A stretch of 64,000 nt of DNA from Atlantibacter sp. RC6 (lineage in GTDB: Bacteria; Pseudomonadota; Gammaproteobacteria; Enterobacterales; Enterobacteriaceae). Location of the stretch: NCBI RefSeq assembly GCF_014193285.1, contig NZ_JACHZE010000010.1, forward strand, positions 1 through 64,000, in the 5' to 3' direction. How positions within the stretch are numbered: position 1 is the stretch's first letter; every line of letters starts with the position of its first letter. This document shows, in pieces, positions 1 through 8,018 of the stretch. Made by a program: the position numbers and the translations under genes. The notes beneath the pieces were generated by a model, which had not been told where the DNA came from, ran no database searches, and saw nothing but the letters and a program-made list of their open reading frames with translations.

Positions 1-207
1 GTCGATCCGCTCTATGTATTCGAGGCTGGTGGCGAAGACCCTGACGAGCCAATCCTCAATTTGTCGCACATCGCGATAATTTCTGACCTGGTGGCAGCCG
101 TTCAGGGGCTACATGAGCAAAATGTGACGCAACTGGATGAAATTACGTCACTCAGACAGGAACTAGACGAAATGAAGGAAAAAGTGGATCAACTCATCGC
201 TAATTAA
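1..207 (+). CDS. C-terminal end of a phage-type protein (partial)
   Basis: Reading frame 1 is open from the first base to a TAA at 205-207 and gives the last 68 residues of a protein whose start lies outside the window. The end is acidic and ends in a likely coiled coil (LRQELDEMKEKVDQL). This shape recalls the C-termini of phage tail fibres and of proteins ending in an intramolecular chaperone domain, but too little is present to name the family. Its place next to umuDC and a tRNA attachment remnant supports a prophage origin. Function is inferred from context only. Confidence 0.55.
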   Translation, partial: VDPLYVFEAGGEDPDEPILNLSHIAIISDLVAAVQGLHEQNVTQLDEITSLRQELDEMKEKVDQLIAN

Positions 208-276
208 TTCAGCCCGTTACGCCTGCCGCTGAAATTGATAGTTAAACCCGATATTGATCGGCTTAATGATTGAAAC

Positions 277-296
277 TACTGTATATAAAAACAGTA
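277..296 (+). promoter_or_regulatory. LexA (SOS) box upstream of umuDC
   Basis: The 20 bases TACTGTATATAAAAACAGTA contain the full CTG-N10-CAG LexA consensus and, as I remember it, equal the operator of E. coli umuDC. The box ends 22 bases before the umuD start, so LexA bound here would block the promoter. DNA damage should therefore induce the operon. Confidence 0.93.
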
Positions 297-318
297 TAAT
301 TATCAGGAGCCGATTTTT

Positions 319-738
319 ATGGAATTTTACACACCAGCAGAGTTGCGCGCGATTGTCGCGCTGCCCCTTTTCGGAGACCTCGTCCAGTGCGGGTTTCCGT
401 CTCCCGCCGCAGATTATGTCGAACAACGCATCGATCTGAATGAACTGATGATTCAGCATCCCAGCGCGACGTATTTTGTTAAGGCGGCAGGGGATTCGAT
501 GATTGAAGCAGGTATCAGCGACGGCGATCTGCTGGTGGTGGACAGTTCCAGAACGGCGGAGCATGGCGATATCGTGATTGCGGCGGTCGGCGGTGAATTC
601 ACCGTTAAGCGCTTGCAGTTGCGCCCGACCGTTCAGCTTAATCCCATGAACAGCTCCTATTCGCCCATTTTCGTGGGCAGCGAGGACACCCTGGACGTTT
701 TCGGGGTCGTGACGTACATCGTTAAATCCACAAACTGA
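319..738 (+). CDS. umuD: UmuD, self-cleaving subunit of DNA polymerase V
   Basis: This 139-residue protein matches E. coli UmuD over its whole length. RecA filaments stimulate its self-cleavage to UmuD', which joins UmuC to form the translesion polymerase Pol V in the cytoplasm. The cleavage site Cys24-Gly25 and the catalytic dyad Ser60 (in GDSM) and Lys97 are all in place, so the protein should be processed normally. An AGGAG ribosome site lies 11 bases before the ATG and a LexA box lies just upstream. One base separates its TGA from the umuC ATG, so the two genes are translationally close. It sits in a prophage end rather than in the E. coli chromosomal position, and may be a phage-borne copy. 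Confidence 0.95.
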   Translation: MEFYTPAELRAIVALPLFGDLVQCGFPSPAADYVEQRIDLNELMIQHPSATYFVKAAGDSMIEAGISDGDLLVVDSSRTAEHGDIVIAAVGGEFTVKRLQLRPTVQLNPMNSSYSPIFVGSEDTLDVFGVVTYIVKSTN

Positions 739-739
739 T

Positions 740-2008
740 ATGTTTGCCCTGGTCGATGTGAACAGCTTTTACGCTTCGTGCGAAACGGTTTTCAGACCAG
801 ATCTAAAGGGGCGGCCCGTCGTTGTTCTTTCGAATAATGACGGGTGCGTTATTGCCCGTAGTGCCGAGGCGAAACAAATCGGTATCACTATGGGGGAGCC
901 GTTCTTTAAACAGCGGGATTTGTTCCGGCGCTATAACGTGGCCACGTTCTCCAGCAACTATGAACTGTACGCGGATATGTCAAACCGGGTGATGACAACG
1001 CTCGAAATCATGAGTCCCCGCGTCGAAATATACTCAATCGATGAGGCCTTTTGCGATCTCACAGGCGTGCGAAACTGCCGGAACCTGGAAGAATTCGGAA
1101 AGGAAATCCGCGCAACGGTTTTGCAGAATACCCACCTAACCGTGGGCGTCGGTATCGCCCAGACCAAGACCCTGGCGAAACTCGCGAATCACGCGGCGAA
1201 GAAATGGCAACGGCAGACCGGCGGCGTCGTGGATTTGTCGAACGTCGATCGCCAGCGGCGTCTGATGTCTCTCGTTCCTGTTGAAGACGTCTGGGGCGTG
1301 GGGCGGCGCATCAGCAAGAAACTGGGTGCAATGGGCATCACCAACGCCTGTCAGCTGGCCGACACGTCAACCTGGGTTATCAGGAAGCATTTTAACGTCG
1401 TGCTCGAGCGAACCGTGCGGGAGCTGCGCGGCGAGCCGTGCCTGGAGCTGGAAGAATTCGCGCCGGCAAAACAGGAAATCGTCTGCTCGCGTTCGTTTGG
1501 TGAGCGCGTAACGGAATACGAGCAGATGCATCAGGCCATCTGCAACCACGCTGCACGTGCAGCGGAGAAGCTGCGAGGCGAGCACCAGTACTGCCGCTAT
1601 ATTTCCGCTTTTGTTAAAACCTCTCCTTTCGCCATCAACGAGCCGTATTACGGCAACAGCGTGTCTGTAAAACTTCTCACGCCCACTCAGGACACCCGCG
1701 ACATCATCAACGCGGCGGTGCGCTGCCTCGACAACATCTGGCGCGACGGCCACAGGTACCAGAAAGCAGGTGTTATGCTCGGTGACTTCTTCAGCCAGGG
1801 CGTTGCACAACTGAATCTGTTTGACGACGCGGCGCCGCGGCGAAACAGCGAACAACTGATGGAAGTGTTGGATCAGCTCAACGCGAAAGACGGAAGGGGA
1901 ACACTGTTCTTTGCGGGTCAGGGTATTCAGCAGCAGTGGCAAATGAAACGGGACATGCTGTCACCGCGTTACACAACTCGGTTTGCTGATTTGCTCAGGG
2001 TGAGATAG
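740..2008 (+). CDS. umuC: UmuC, catalytic subunit of DNA polymerase V
   Basis: The 422-residue product has the same length as E. coli UmuC, a Y-family polymerase that copies damaged DNA with low fidelity. The palm motif YSIDEAF near residues 99-105 carries the catalytic acidic residues, and the N-terminal FALVDVNSFYASCE motif holds the metal-binding aspartate and steric-gate region. Near the C-terminus, QLNLF is a beta-clamp binding motif. No frameshift is seen. It is co-transcribed with umuD under LexA control. Prophages and plasmids often carry such pairs, and a second chromosomal umuDC could exist outside the window. Confidence 0.95.
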   Translation: MFALVDVNSFYASCETVFRPDLKGRPVVVLSNNDGCVIARSAEAKQIGITMGEPFFKQRDLFRRYNVATFSSNYELYADMSNRVMTTLEIMSPRVEIYSIDEAFCDLTGVRNCRNLEEFGKEIRATVLQNTHLTVGVGIAQTKTLAKLANHAAKKWQRQTGGVVDLSNVDRQRRLMSLVPVEDVWGVGRRISKKLGAMGITNACQLADTSTWVIRKHFNVVLERTVRELRGEPCLELEEFAPAKQEIVCSRSFGERVTEYEQMHQAICNHAARAAEKLRGEHQYCRYISAFVKTSPFAINEPYYGNSVSVKLLTPTQDTRDIINAAVRCLDNIWRDGHRYQKAGVMLGDFFSQGVAQLNLFDDAAPRRNSEQLMEVLDQLNAKDGRGTLFFAGQGIQQQWQMKRDMLSPRYTTRFADLLRVR

Positions 2009-2020
2009 TGCAAAACTTAA

Positions 2021-2040
2021 TGCCCACATAAGTGTGGGCA
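2021..2040 (+). terminator. Hairpin after umuC, possible weak terminator
   Basis: TGCCCACA and TGTGGGCA form a perfect 8-bp stem with a 4-base loop, 12 bases after the umuC stop. No run of T follows on the plus strand, so it may only stabilise the 3' end or act on both converging transcripts (the next gene is on the minus strand). Confidence 0.5.
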
Positions 2041-2054
2041 TAGATCATAGTGCA

Positions 2055-2345
2055 TTAACGCGAATACACTTTACCATCAATGTAGCAAGGGCGTTCGCTA
2101 AGGTACATAAGCGGCACTTTCCCACGAACATCATAAATTCGTGGTAAGCCATGTGCGTTAACTGCAATGTGGTCGTAAACTTTGCCGGTAGCCTTATCTT
2201 TTATCCCACCGCCAGTGAGATCGGAAATATAAATTTTGAACACTTCGCAATCACATGTGTCATCGTAAAATGACTGCGCCAAACATGTCTGCGATACCGT
2301 CATCCCACCTTGTGCGGGGAAAAAATCGAGTGAGACAATATCCAT
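2055..2345 (-). CDS. Hypothetical prophage protein, 96 aa
   Basis: I do not recognise this protein. The start at 2345 is chosen because an AGGAA ribosome site lies eight bases before that ATG; an upstream in-frame ATG at 2420 has no such site. The product is soluble, without an obvious membrane segment, and contains several cysteines (QTCLAQ, DDTCDCEV, ERPCYID) that could form disulfides or bind metal. It converges on umuC. Its place between umuDC and the attachment site is typical of accessory cargo genes at the end of a prophage, but no function can be assigned. Confidence 0.55.
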   Translation of the reverse strand: MDIVSLDFFPAQGGMTVSQTCLAQSFYDDTCDCEVFKIYISDLTGGGIKDKATGKVYDHIAVNAHGLPRIYDVRGKVPLMYLSERPCYIDGKVYSR

Positions 2346-2499
2346 TTTTGAATTCCTGCTATTCACATTTACATGTGAACCAACACTACCGGATGAAAAT
2401 CGTAGGGCAAGGTGCATCATCTATAACTGGAATACGCATCGCAAATGACAGGTTTTTTTCCATCATATTGCCATCTTTTTACCATCACCAAATCGCAGT

Positions 2500-2531
2500 C
2501 ATAAAAAAACCAACCGCAATGGGTTGGTTTT
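2500..2531 (-). terminator. Rho-independent terminator, minus strand
   Basis: AAAACCAACC pairs with GGTTGGTTTT around a 6-base loop. Read on the minus strand, the stem is followed by seven T. It lies directly after the tRNA-like fragment and the hypothetical gene at 2589-2924, both of which read toward it. Confidence 0.8.
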
Positions 2532-2543
2532 GTTAGGGAATTT

Positions 2544-2577
2544 TGGTCGCACTAGAGGATTTGAACCTCCGCCCCCT
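2544..2577 (-). pseudogene. tRNA-Pro-like 3' fragment (T arm, acceptor strand, CCA)
   Basis: On the minus strand this reads GGGGGCGGAGGTTCAAATCC and then TCTAGTGCGACCA. It resembles the T arm and 3' acceptor strand of enterobacterial proline tRNAs, including an encoded CCA end, and a terminator follows at once. The anticodon arm and 5' half are missing; upstream DNA is the reading frame of another gene. Such a fragment is what integration of a mobile element at a tRNA 3' end leaves behind. Assignment to proline rests on remembered E. coli proK/proM sequences. Confidence 0.5.
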
Positions 2578-2588
2578 GACACCCCATG

Positions 2589-2924
2589 TTAGGCATAATG
2601 ATTTGGCATAAATCTACAAAGATCGTCATAGAGGCCAATGATTAAATCCGTAGCGCGTTCCATTTCTATTTCGTCCATCTTATTAACAGTTGCTGCAACA
2701 CTGCCTTCATCACCCTGAGCCGGTACCTTAGTCATTAAATGCACGAATTCATCATAACGTTCCAATAATTCTTTTGGGATGTCATTATCACGATTAAGAG
2801 GTGTGATATTGAATACATAAGCTCTGATTAATCTTGTTTTAAGATCACCTTCAGAAGCCAAGGAATGCACTGCACCATGAAATTTTTCCCATGCATATTT
2901 ACATTTCATAAAATTGTCGACCAT
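2589..2924 (-). CDS. Hypothetical prophage protein, 111 aa
   Basis: I do not recognise the family. The protein looks soluble and largely helical, with an acidic second half and no signal peptide or membrane segment. The start is supported by AAGGTG nine bases upstream of the ATG at 2924. It lies between the two tRNA-derived sequences of the prophage boundary and is transcribed toward the terminator at 2500. This stretch is clearly more AT-rich than the core genes to the right, which suits recently acquired DNA. The role could be phage accessory or anti-phage, but nothing in the sequence shows it. Confidence 0.6.
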   Translation of the reverse strand: MVDNFMKCKYAWEKFHGAVHSLASEGDLKTRLIRAYVFNITPLNRDNDIPKELLERYDEFVHLMTKVPAQGDEGSVAATVNKMDEIEMERATDLIIGLYDDLCRFMPNHYA

Positions 2925-3066
2925 TTAATTGCACCTTATTAATTTTAACCAAAATTAGCTGAGAAAACCTTGTGCTATGGGACGTTAACTTGTTGAAATA
3001 TCTATGCTGGAATACTATAAGATTTTCTCAGAATTAGTATTAAGTGTATAAATTTTTTGGGGATTT

Positions 3067-3131
3067 GACCGGTCTCGAAAACCGGAGTAGGGGCAACTCT
3101 ACCGGGGGTTCAAATCCCCCTCTCTCCGCCA
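3067..3131 (+). other. Prophage attachment site: 3' part of tRNA-Ser(CGA) gene serU
   Basis: From GACCGGTCTCGAAAACCGG through the long variable arm to the terminal CCGCCA, this stretch equals the 3' part of E. coli serU (tRNA-Ser, anticodon CGA), as remembered. The 5' part of the tRNA is absent: the bases before 3067 are unrelated AT-rich DNA. A prophage that enters a tRNA gene rebuilds the intact tRNA at one end and leaves this partial copy at the other. So the prophage lies to the left, with the intact serU and the integrase expected beyond the window's left edge. It is not a functional tRNA gene. Confidence 0.88.
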
Positions 3132-3247
3132 CTATTCAAGCAGTTACCTCATTTTCTCGCAACGACCCCGGTCACATTTGCTGACCAGCGAATTTTTTCC
3201 AATACATAAATCTTACCAATCAAACCCGTGTCTTTGAGCCTCAAAGC

Positions 3248-3284
3248 ATAAAAAAACCTGAGCCGGTTACCCTGACTCAGGTTT
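3248..3284 (-). terminator. Rho-independent terminator of the porin gene
   Basis: AAACCTGAG pairs with CTCAGGTTT, and on the minus strand a run of T follows the stem. It lies 44 bases past the porin stop. A second, imperfect stem (TGTGCG...CGCACA, 3296-3322) lies between the stop and this terminator. Confidence 0.85.
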
Positions 3285-3327
3285 GATGTTCAGTTGTGCG
3301 CCCCGTTTATAAGGGACGCACACGACA

Positions 3328-4467
3328 TTAGAACTGATAAATCATGCCGATGCCAACAACGTCATCGGTAGAAATACCGTTGGCGTTGTAGAAGCTATCG
3401 TCTTCATCCAGCAGGTTGATTTTGTAATCAACATAGGTGGAGAAGTTTTTGTTGAAGTAGTAGTTCGCGCCAACAGAAACGTATTTGACCAGATCCTGAT
3501 CGTTGTTGTCGTCGCTTTCGCCGCCATTTTTCGCCAGGTCTTTACCTTTAGACTGCAGGTAAGACACTTCCGGACGCAGACCGAAGTCGAACTGATACTG
3601 CGCAGTCACTTCAAAGTTCTGAGTTTTGTTCGCGATATAACCGTTTTTGTTGCCATACGGGGTCATGTTGCGGGTTTCAGAGTACATCGCCGCCAGGTAA
3701 ACATCGTTCGCGTCGTATTTCAGACCGAAAGTCCAGACATCAGCGTTTTCGCCGCCAGCGGTGCTGTTAAACTGCTGTTCGTTGGTACGGTCAGAAGAGG
3801 CGTATGCTGCGCCTGCATTGAAGCCCATGCCAAAGTCATACGTCGTGGAGATACCCCAACCGTCGCCGTTGTCTTTGCGCATGTTGTCGCCGTTGCGGTT
3901 GCCGGTACCTTCCTGATCAAAGACGCCGTCAGAACCTTCGTTCGCGCCCTGGTATTGCAGCGCGAAGTTCCAGCCTTCAACCAGGCCGAAGAAATCGGTG
4001 TTGCGGTAGGTTGCAACGCCATTGGTACGGCCAACCATAAAGTTGTCGGTATAGGTGTAGGAGTCACCGCCAAATACCGGCAGCATATCGGTCCACGCTT
4101 CAACGTCGTAGATCACGCCATAGTTACGGCCATAATCAAATGAACCGTAATCACCAAATTTCAAACCCGCGAAACCCAGACGGGTAGAAGATTGATCACC
4201 GCTGCTTTCGGTATCGTTGGCCTGAATGTTGTATTCCCACTGGCCGTAACCGGTCAGGTCATTGGTGATTTGCGTTTCGCCTTTGAAGCCTAAACGCACG
4301 TAGGTTTGATCGCCATCGCTGCCAGCGTCGTCAGAGAACTGATGACGCGCGTCAACTTTGCCGTAAATATCCAGTTTATTGCCGTTTTTGTTATAAATTT
4401 CCGCTGCATTAGCCGCGCCAGCAGCTAAAAGCGCAGGAATAACAAATGCCAGTACTTTCCTATTCAT
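3328..4467 (-). CDS. ompS1: OmpC/OmpF-family general porin, OmpS1-like
   Basis: This 379-residue outer-membrane protein forms trimeric 16-stranded beta-barrel pores for small hydrophilic solutes. It has a 21-residue signal peptide cut after AGAANA, the mature start [12 protein letters not shown], and a final phenylalanine needed for assembly. The signal sequence closely matches Salmonella OmpS1, and E. coli has the porin pseudogene yedS at the same place beside yedR-yedJ-dcm. AAGGAAG is the ribosome site. In the constriction loop L3 the usual PEFGG motif reads PVFGG (codon GTA), which removes the conserved glutamate lining the pore. The upstream AT-rich region suggests H-NS/OmpR-type control. 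Distinguishing ompS1 from another ompC paralogue needs a phylogeny. Confidence 0.85.
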   Translation of the reverse strand: MNRKVLAFVIPALLAAGAANAAEIYNKNGNKLDIYGKVDARHQFSDDAGSDGDQTYVRLGFKGETQITNDLTGYGQWEYNIQANDTESSGDQSSTRLGFAGLKFGDYGSFDYGRNYGVIYDVEAWTDMLPVFGGDSYTYTDNFMVGRTNGVATYRNTDFFGLVEGWNFALQYQGANEGSDGVFDQEGTGNRNGDNMRKDNGDGWGISTTYDFGMGFNAGAAYASSDRTNEQQFNSTAGGENADVWTFGLKYDANDVYLAAMYSETRNMTPYGNKNGYIANKTQNFEVTAQYQFDFGLRPEVSYLQSKGKDLAKNGGESDDNNDQDLVKYVSVGANYYFNKNFSTYVDYKINLLDEDDSFYNANGISTDDVVGIGMIYQF

Positions 4468-5101
4468 TGGTGCTTCCTTATAACGTTCATTGAAAGACGC
4501 GTTTATATATCCGCGTAAATAGTAATGGGCAAGGTGGCGTTTTAATTCAGTAATATATGTAAGTATATTTATAGGGATATTTCAAAATAATAACTGTAGG
4601 TGTGATTATTTGTGATGGTTATGATTTTTCATTGATGAATGCAAATTATTTATGATTTTATCTATTTGATTTTTATGAAAATTAAAATTAAATCGAGAAA
4701 CTGCGAGTAATTTTTCTTGATAATCAATAAAAGATTTTATTTCCCTCTTGCCCGGGTGAAAATCTTAATTGATTGCAATGGTGGTTTTATTTTCTGCAAT
4801 TATAAAGATATTTTATCTTTTTTAGGATCTTCATATTTCGATGGCGAATAAAAAGGCGGGAAAATATTTTTATTTTGGCTATATTGTGTCCAATAAAATC
4901 TGTGTTTCATTTAGTTACTTTTAAGTCTCTTTATGGACATTAAAAAGGCCCGTTTTCTGATGAACTTCCTGTGAAGTGATGAAACAAAAAATTGATCGAT
5001 TGCAAATTGAGGCCAAAACGAATTTTACATAAGACTAATTTGTGATAATAATCACATTTATTGGTGTAATACTTACACGTTGCTGATAATCAGGTAGTGG
5101 G
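4468..5101. promoter_or_regulatory. Long AT-rich divergent regulatory region
   Basis: These 634 bases hold no credible gene. They separate the porin (minus strand) from the small membrane protein gene (plus strand) and are far more AT-rich than their neighbours, which favours H-NS binding. A CRP site lies at 5041-5056. In E. coli the small RNA RseX lies in the matching interval, but I could not recognise it or a terminator for it here. Confidence 0.55.
5041..5056 (+). promoter_or_regulatory. Consensus CRP binding site
   Basis: TGTGATAATAATCACA matches the CRP consensus TGTGA-N6-TCACA at every fixed position. It is centred about 53 bases upstream of the ATG at 5102, so it probably belongs to the promoter of that gene; the porin start is more than 570 bases away. 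Confidence 0.65.
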
Positions 5102-5341
5102 ATGGAAGGGAAAGTTCAAAGAAGCTGGGGTGGTAAGCTGGCGCTATGGGCATTTTATGCATTTTGCTGTTATTTCATCTGGATGATGGCGCGCTTTTTG
5201 TGGGTAGTGAGTGATATCCAGACGCCGCCGGGTGCCGATTCCGGCCAGTGGATTAGCGCATTGCTTGGTGCCGTTGTGTTAGGTTCGGTAGGCGTGTTAC
5301 TGGGTGCCATCGCCTGGTATACCCGGCCCCGTGAAGATTAA
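5102..5341 (+). CDS. Small two-helix inner-membrane protein (YedR/DrpB position)
   Basis: The 79-residue product has a short basic N-terminus, a hydrophobic segment at about residues 12-35, a small periplasmic or loop segment (QTPPGADSGQW), a second hydrophobic segment at about 50-72, and a charged end. It lies directly before yedJ, where E. coli has yedR (drpB, linked to cell division), so it is probably that gene or its positional replacement. I could not confirm the identity by sequence memory. The ribosome site is weak (AGGTAG). A perfect CRP site lies upstream. It may be co-transcribed with yedJ, 54 bases downstream. Confidence 0.6.
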   Translation: MEGKVQRSWGGKLALWAFYAFCCYFIWMMARFLWVVSDIQTPPGADSGQWISALLGAVVLGSVGVLLGAIAWYTRPRED

Positions 5342-5395
5342 ATTACCCTGTCATTAATGCTAGCATCGCGGGACACGCTTTCAGGAGAGACCGCG

Positions 5396-6082
5396 ATGTT
5401 ACTGAATGAATGGCAAACCTGCTTCGAAAACTATTTACAACAACATTTTAACGATCAAGACGGCGCGCATGATATCGCCCATTTTCGTCGCGTATGGTCA
5501 ACCGCACAGCGCATCATGGACGATCGCGCGAAGCCGCTGACCGTTCTCGCAGCCTGCTATTTTCACGACATCGTGAATCTGCCAAAGAACCATCCTGAAC
5601 GCCATCTCGCTTCCCGTTATGCCGCGCAAAAAGCGCTAACCCTACTCGCCAGCCATTTTCCGGCTTTCCCCGAGGCGCTCTATCCGGACGTTTACCATGC
5701 CATTGAGGCGCATAGCTTTAGCGCGGGTATCACGCCGCAAAGCATCGAGGCTAAAATCGTTCAGGATGCGGACCGGCTGGAGGCGCTCGGCGCCATTGGT
5801 CTGGCGCGAGTGTTTTATGTCTCCGGCCAACTGGGGCGACCGCTGTTTGATGCAGAAGATCCCTTTGCGCAGCAGCGCGAGCCGGATGATAAACGCTGGG
5901 CGCTGGATCATTTTCAAACCAAGCTGCTTAAACTGCCTGCCACCATGCAGACTGAAAAAGGGCGCGAGCTGGCCCGCCACAATGCCAATTATCTGGTGAA
6001 GTTTATGGCCAAACTCGGTGCCGAGCTGCGCGGCGATCATCATCAGTATGACGAGAACGTGATGCGTCAATTTGCGTTGTAA
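5396..6082 (+). CDS. yedJ: HD-domain phosphohydrolase YedJ
   Basis: The 228-residue protein is a member of the HD superfamily of metal-dependent phosphohydrolases. Metal ligands are visible as [11 protein letters not shown] near residue 25, CYFHDIVN near 60, an H in AHSFS, and [13 protein letters not shown], where the late aspartate completes the site. It matches E. coli YedJ along its length; the physiological substrate is not established. The start at 5396 is chosen because AGGAGA lies eight bases before the ATG and the N-terminus then agrees with E. coli; the frame extends 13 codons upstream to another ATG without support. It is followed closely by dcm, as in E. coli. Confidence 0.88.
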   Translation: MLLNEWQTCFENYLQQHFNDQDGAHDIAHFRRVWSTAQRIMDDRAKPLTVLAACYFHDIVNLPKNHPERHLASRYAAQKALTLLASHFPAFPEALYPDVYHAIEAHSFSAGITPQSIEAKIVQDADRLEALGAIGLARVFYVSGQLGRPLFDAEDPFAQQREPDDKRWALDHFQTKLLKLPATMQTEKGRELARHNANYLVKFMAKLGAELRGDHHQYDENVMRQFAL

Positions 6083-6129
6083 CCCGGCGGCGTCGGGTTT
6101 TGTGATACTCTTAAGGCAATTCGTTCTGA

Positions 6130-7545
6130 ATGGCTTATGTAATGCTGGAAAATCAATCTGCTATGGCGCAGTGCGCGCCATCCGGGCACGGCGCGCCTGA
6201 CTCGTCTGTCGCCATTTTGCGTAAACTGAGCGAGATCTACGACACCAAAACGGTATTGCAGGTGTTGAACGACGCAGGCATACAGAAATGGAACCGCACG
6301 CACCTGAAGCGCGAGCTGGAGGGGGACGCGGCCTTGCGGCTTCATGCTGGCGAAGTGTCCCGCCTGGCGGCGCTGTTGCCGTCGCCACCTGCGCATCACC
6401 CGCACTATGCGTTCCGCTTTGTCGACCTGTTCGCCGGGATCGGCGGCATCCGCCGGGGTTTTGAATCCATCGGCGGGCAGTGCGTTTTTACCAGCGAGTG
6501 GAATAAACACGCGGTACGCACTTACAAAGCCAACTGGTATTGCGATCCCCATCAGCACACCTTTAATGAAGATATCCGCGACGTTACGCTAAGCCACCAG
6601 GCGGATATTACTGACGACGCGGCGTTTGCCCACATTGATAAAACCATGCCGGATCACGATGTGCTGCTGGCGGGCTTTCCCTGCCAGCCCTTTTCCCTGG
6701 CGGGCGTCTCCAAGAAAAACGCCTTAGGCCGCGCCCACGGCTTTGCCTGCGATACTCAGGGCACGCTGTTTTTCGATGTGGCGCGCATCATCGCGGCGAA
6801 AAAGCCGGCGATTTTCGTGCTGGAGAACGTCAAGAATCTGAAAAGCCATGATAAAGGCAACACCTTCCGTATCATCATGCAAACCCTGGACGAATTGGGT
6901 TACGAGGTCGCAAACGCCGGGGACGTCGGCCCGGACGATCCCAAAATCATCGACGGCAAAAACTTTTTACCCCAGCACCGCGAGCGTATCGTTCTGGTGG
7001 GCTTCCGGCGCGATCTCAATCTCCACCAGGGTTTTACGCTGCGTGATGTAAACAAATTTTTTCCTGACAGACGTCCTGCGCTCGGAGAATTACTGGATAC
7101 CGCCGTGGATGCGCGTTACATCCTTAGCCCGATATTGTGGAAATACCTTTATCGCTATGCCAAAAAGCACCAGGCAAAGGGTAACGGTTTTGGATTCGGC
7201 ATGGTTGACCCGCGCGATCCGTCAAGCGTGGCGCGTACCTTGTCTGCCCGTTATTACAAAGACGGCGCGGAAATCCTGGTGGATCGCGGTTGGGATAAAG
7301 CGCTCGGCGAAGCCGACTTTGATCATCCCACCAACCAGTTGCAACGCCCGCGCCGCCTGACGCCGCGTGAATGCGCGCGGTTAATGGGGTTTGAAGCGCC
7401 GAAGCAAAGCGAATTCCGCATTCCGGTGTCGGATACTCAGGCCTACCGGCAGTTTGGCAACTCGGTGGTGGTGCCGGTCTTCGCGGCAGTCGCTAAACTA
7501 CTTGAATCACGCATTCTTCAGGCGGCGGCGAAGCGTAAGGAGTAA
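6130..7545 (+). CDS. dcm: DNA (cytosine-5) methyltransferase Dcm
   Basis: Dcm methylates the inner cytosine of CCWGG sites using S-adenosylmethionine. The 471-residue protein is nearly the same length as E. coli Dcm and highly similar after residue 85. Motif I (DLFAGIGG, residues 99-106) binds the cofactor; the catalytic cysteine is Cys185 in [14 protein letters not shown] and [10 protein letters not shown] are further conserved motifs, and QFGNSVVVP closes the domain. The N-terminal 80 residues diverge. The ATG at 6130 has AAGG about 14 bases upstream; the ATG four codons later is an alternative. It is an orphan methyltransferase partnered with the vsr gene, which starts three bases after its stop. 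Confidence 0.95.
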   Translation: MAYVMLENQSAMAQCAPSGHGAPDSSVAILRKLSEIYDTKTVLQVLNDAGIQKWNRTHLKRELEGDAALRLHAGEVSRLAALLPSPPAHHPHYAFRFVDLFAGIGGIRRGFESIGGQCVFTSEWNKHAVRTYKANWYCDPHQHTFNEDIRDVTLSHQADITDDAAFAHIDKTMPDHDVLLAGFPCQPFSLAGVSKKNALGRAHGFACDTQGTLFFDVARIIAAKKPAIFVLENVKNLKSHDKGNTFRIIMQTLDELGYEVANAGDVGPDDPKIIDGKNFLPQHRERIVLVGFRRDLNLHQGFTLRDVNKFFPDRRPALGELLDTAVDARYILSPILWKYLYRYAKKHQAKGNGFGFGMVDPRDPSSVARTLSARYYKDGAEILVDRGWDKALGEADFDHPTNQLQRPRRLTPRECARLMGFEAPKQSEFRIPVSDTQAYRQFGNSVVVPVFAAVAKLLESRILQAAAKRKE

Positions 7546-7548
7546 GGC

Positions 7549-8016
7549 ATGGCGGATGTCCACAGCAAGGCGATACGCAGCAAAAATATGCGGGCGATTG
7601 CAACACGCGACACCGCTATTGAAAAACGCCTTGCGCCGCTACTGACTGACATGGGCTTTGACTGGCGGGCGCAAGATGCCGCCCTTGCCGGCAAACCTGA
7701 CTTCGTGATTGAAGCGTATCGCTGCGTTATCTTCACTCACGGCTGTTTTTGGCATCATCACGACTGCTATCTGTTTAAAGTGCCCGCCACGCGTACCGAC
7801 TTCTGGATGACCAAAATCAACAGCAACGCGGAGCGGGATAAGCGCGACGTCGCGCGACTGCGGGCAGAAGGCTGGCGGGTATTGATTATCTGGGAATGCG
7901 CGCTGCGTGGCCGAAGCAAACTGTCCGACGAGGCGCTGTGTGAGCGGGTGGAAGAGTGGGTATGCGGCGCAGGCGACAGTGCCGAAATCGATCTTCAGGG
8001 CATCCATGCCCTGTAG
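7549..8016 (+). CDS. vsr: Very short patch repair endonuclease Vsr
   Basis: Vsr nicks DNA next to T:G mismatches that arise when 5-methylcytosine in Dcm sites is deaminated, starting repair to C:G. The 155-residue product keeps the catalytic Asp51 (GKPDFVI) and His69 (CFWHHHDC), the zinc-binding histidine/cysteine set, and the conserved N-terminal helix with MRAIATRDT. In E. coli, vsr overlaps the end of dcm in another frame. Here the two genes are separated by three bases, with the ribosome site AAGGAG inside the dcm end, so coupling by close spacing is retained but not the overlap. Confidence 0.95.
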   Translation: MADVHSKAIRSKNMRAIATRDTAIEKRLAPLLTDMGFDWRAQDAALAGKPDFVIEAYRCVIFTHGCFWHHHDCYLFKVPATRTDFWMTKINSNAERDKRDVARLRAEGWRVLIIWECALRGRSKLSDEALCERVEEWVCGAGDSAEIDLQGIHAL

Positions 8017-8018
8017 CG

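Noticed and set aside
3067..3131. Functional tRNA-Ser gene
   Set aside because: The acceptor 5' strand, D arm and most of the anticodon-stem 5' side are missing; only the 3' portion is present.
4468..5101. Small RNA RseX between the porin and the yedR-position gene
   Set aside because: E. coli has RseX in the matching place, but no matching sequence or rho-independent terminator was seen.
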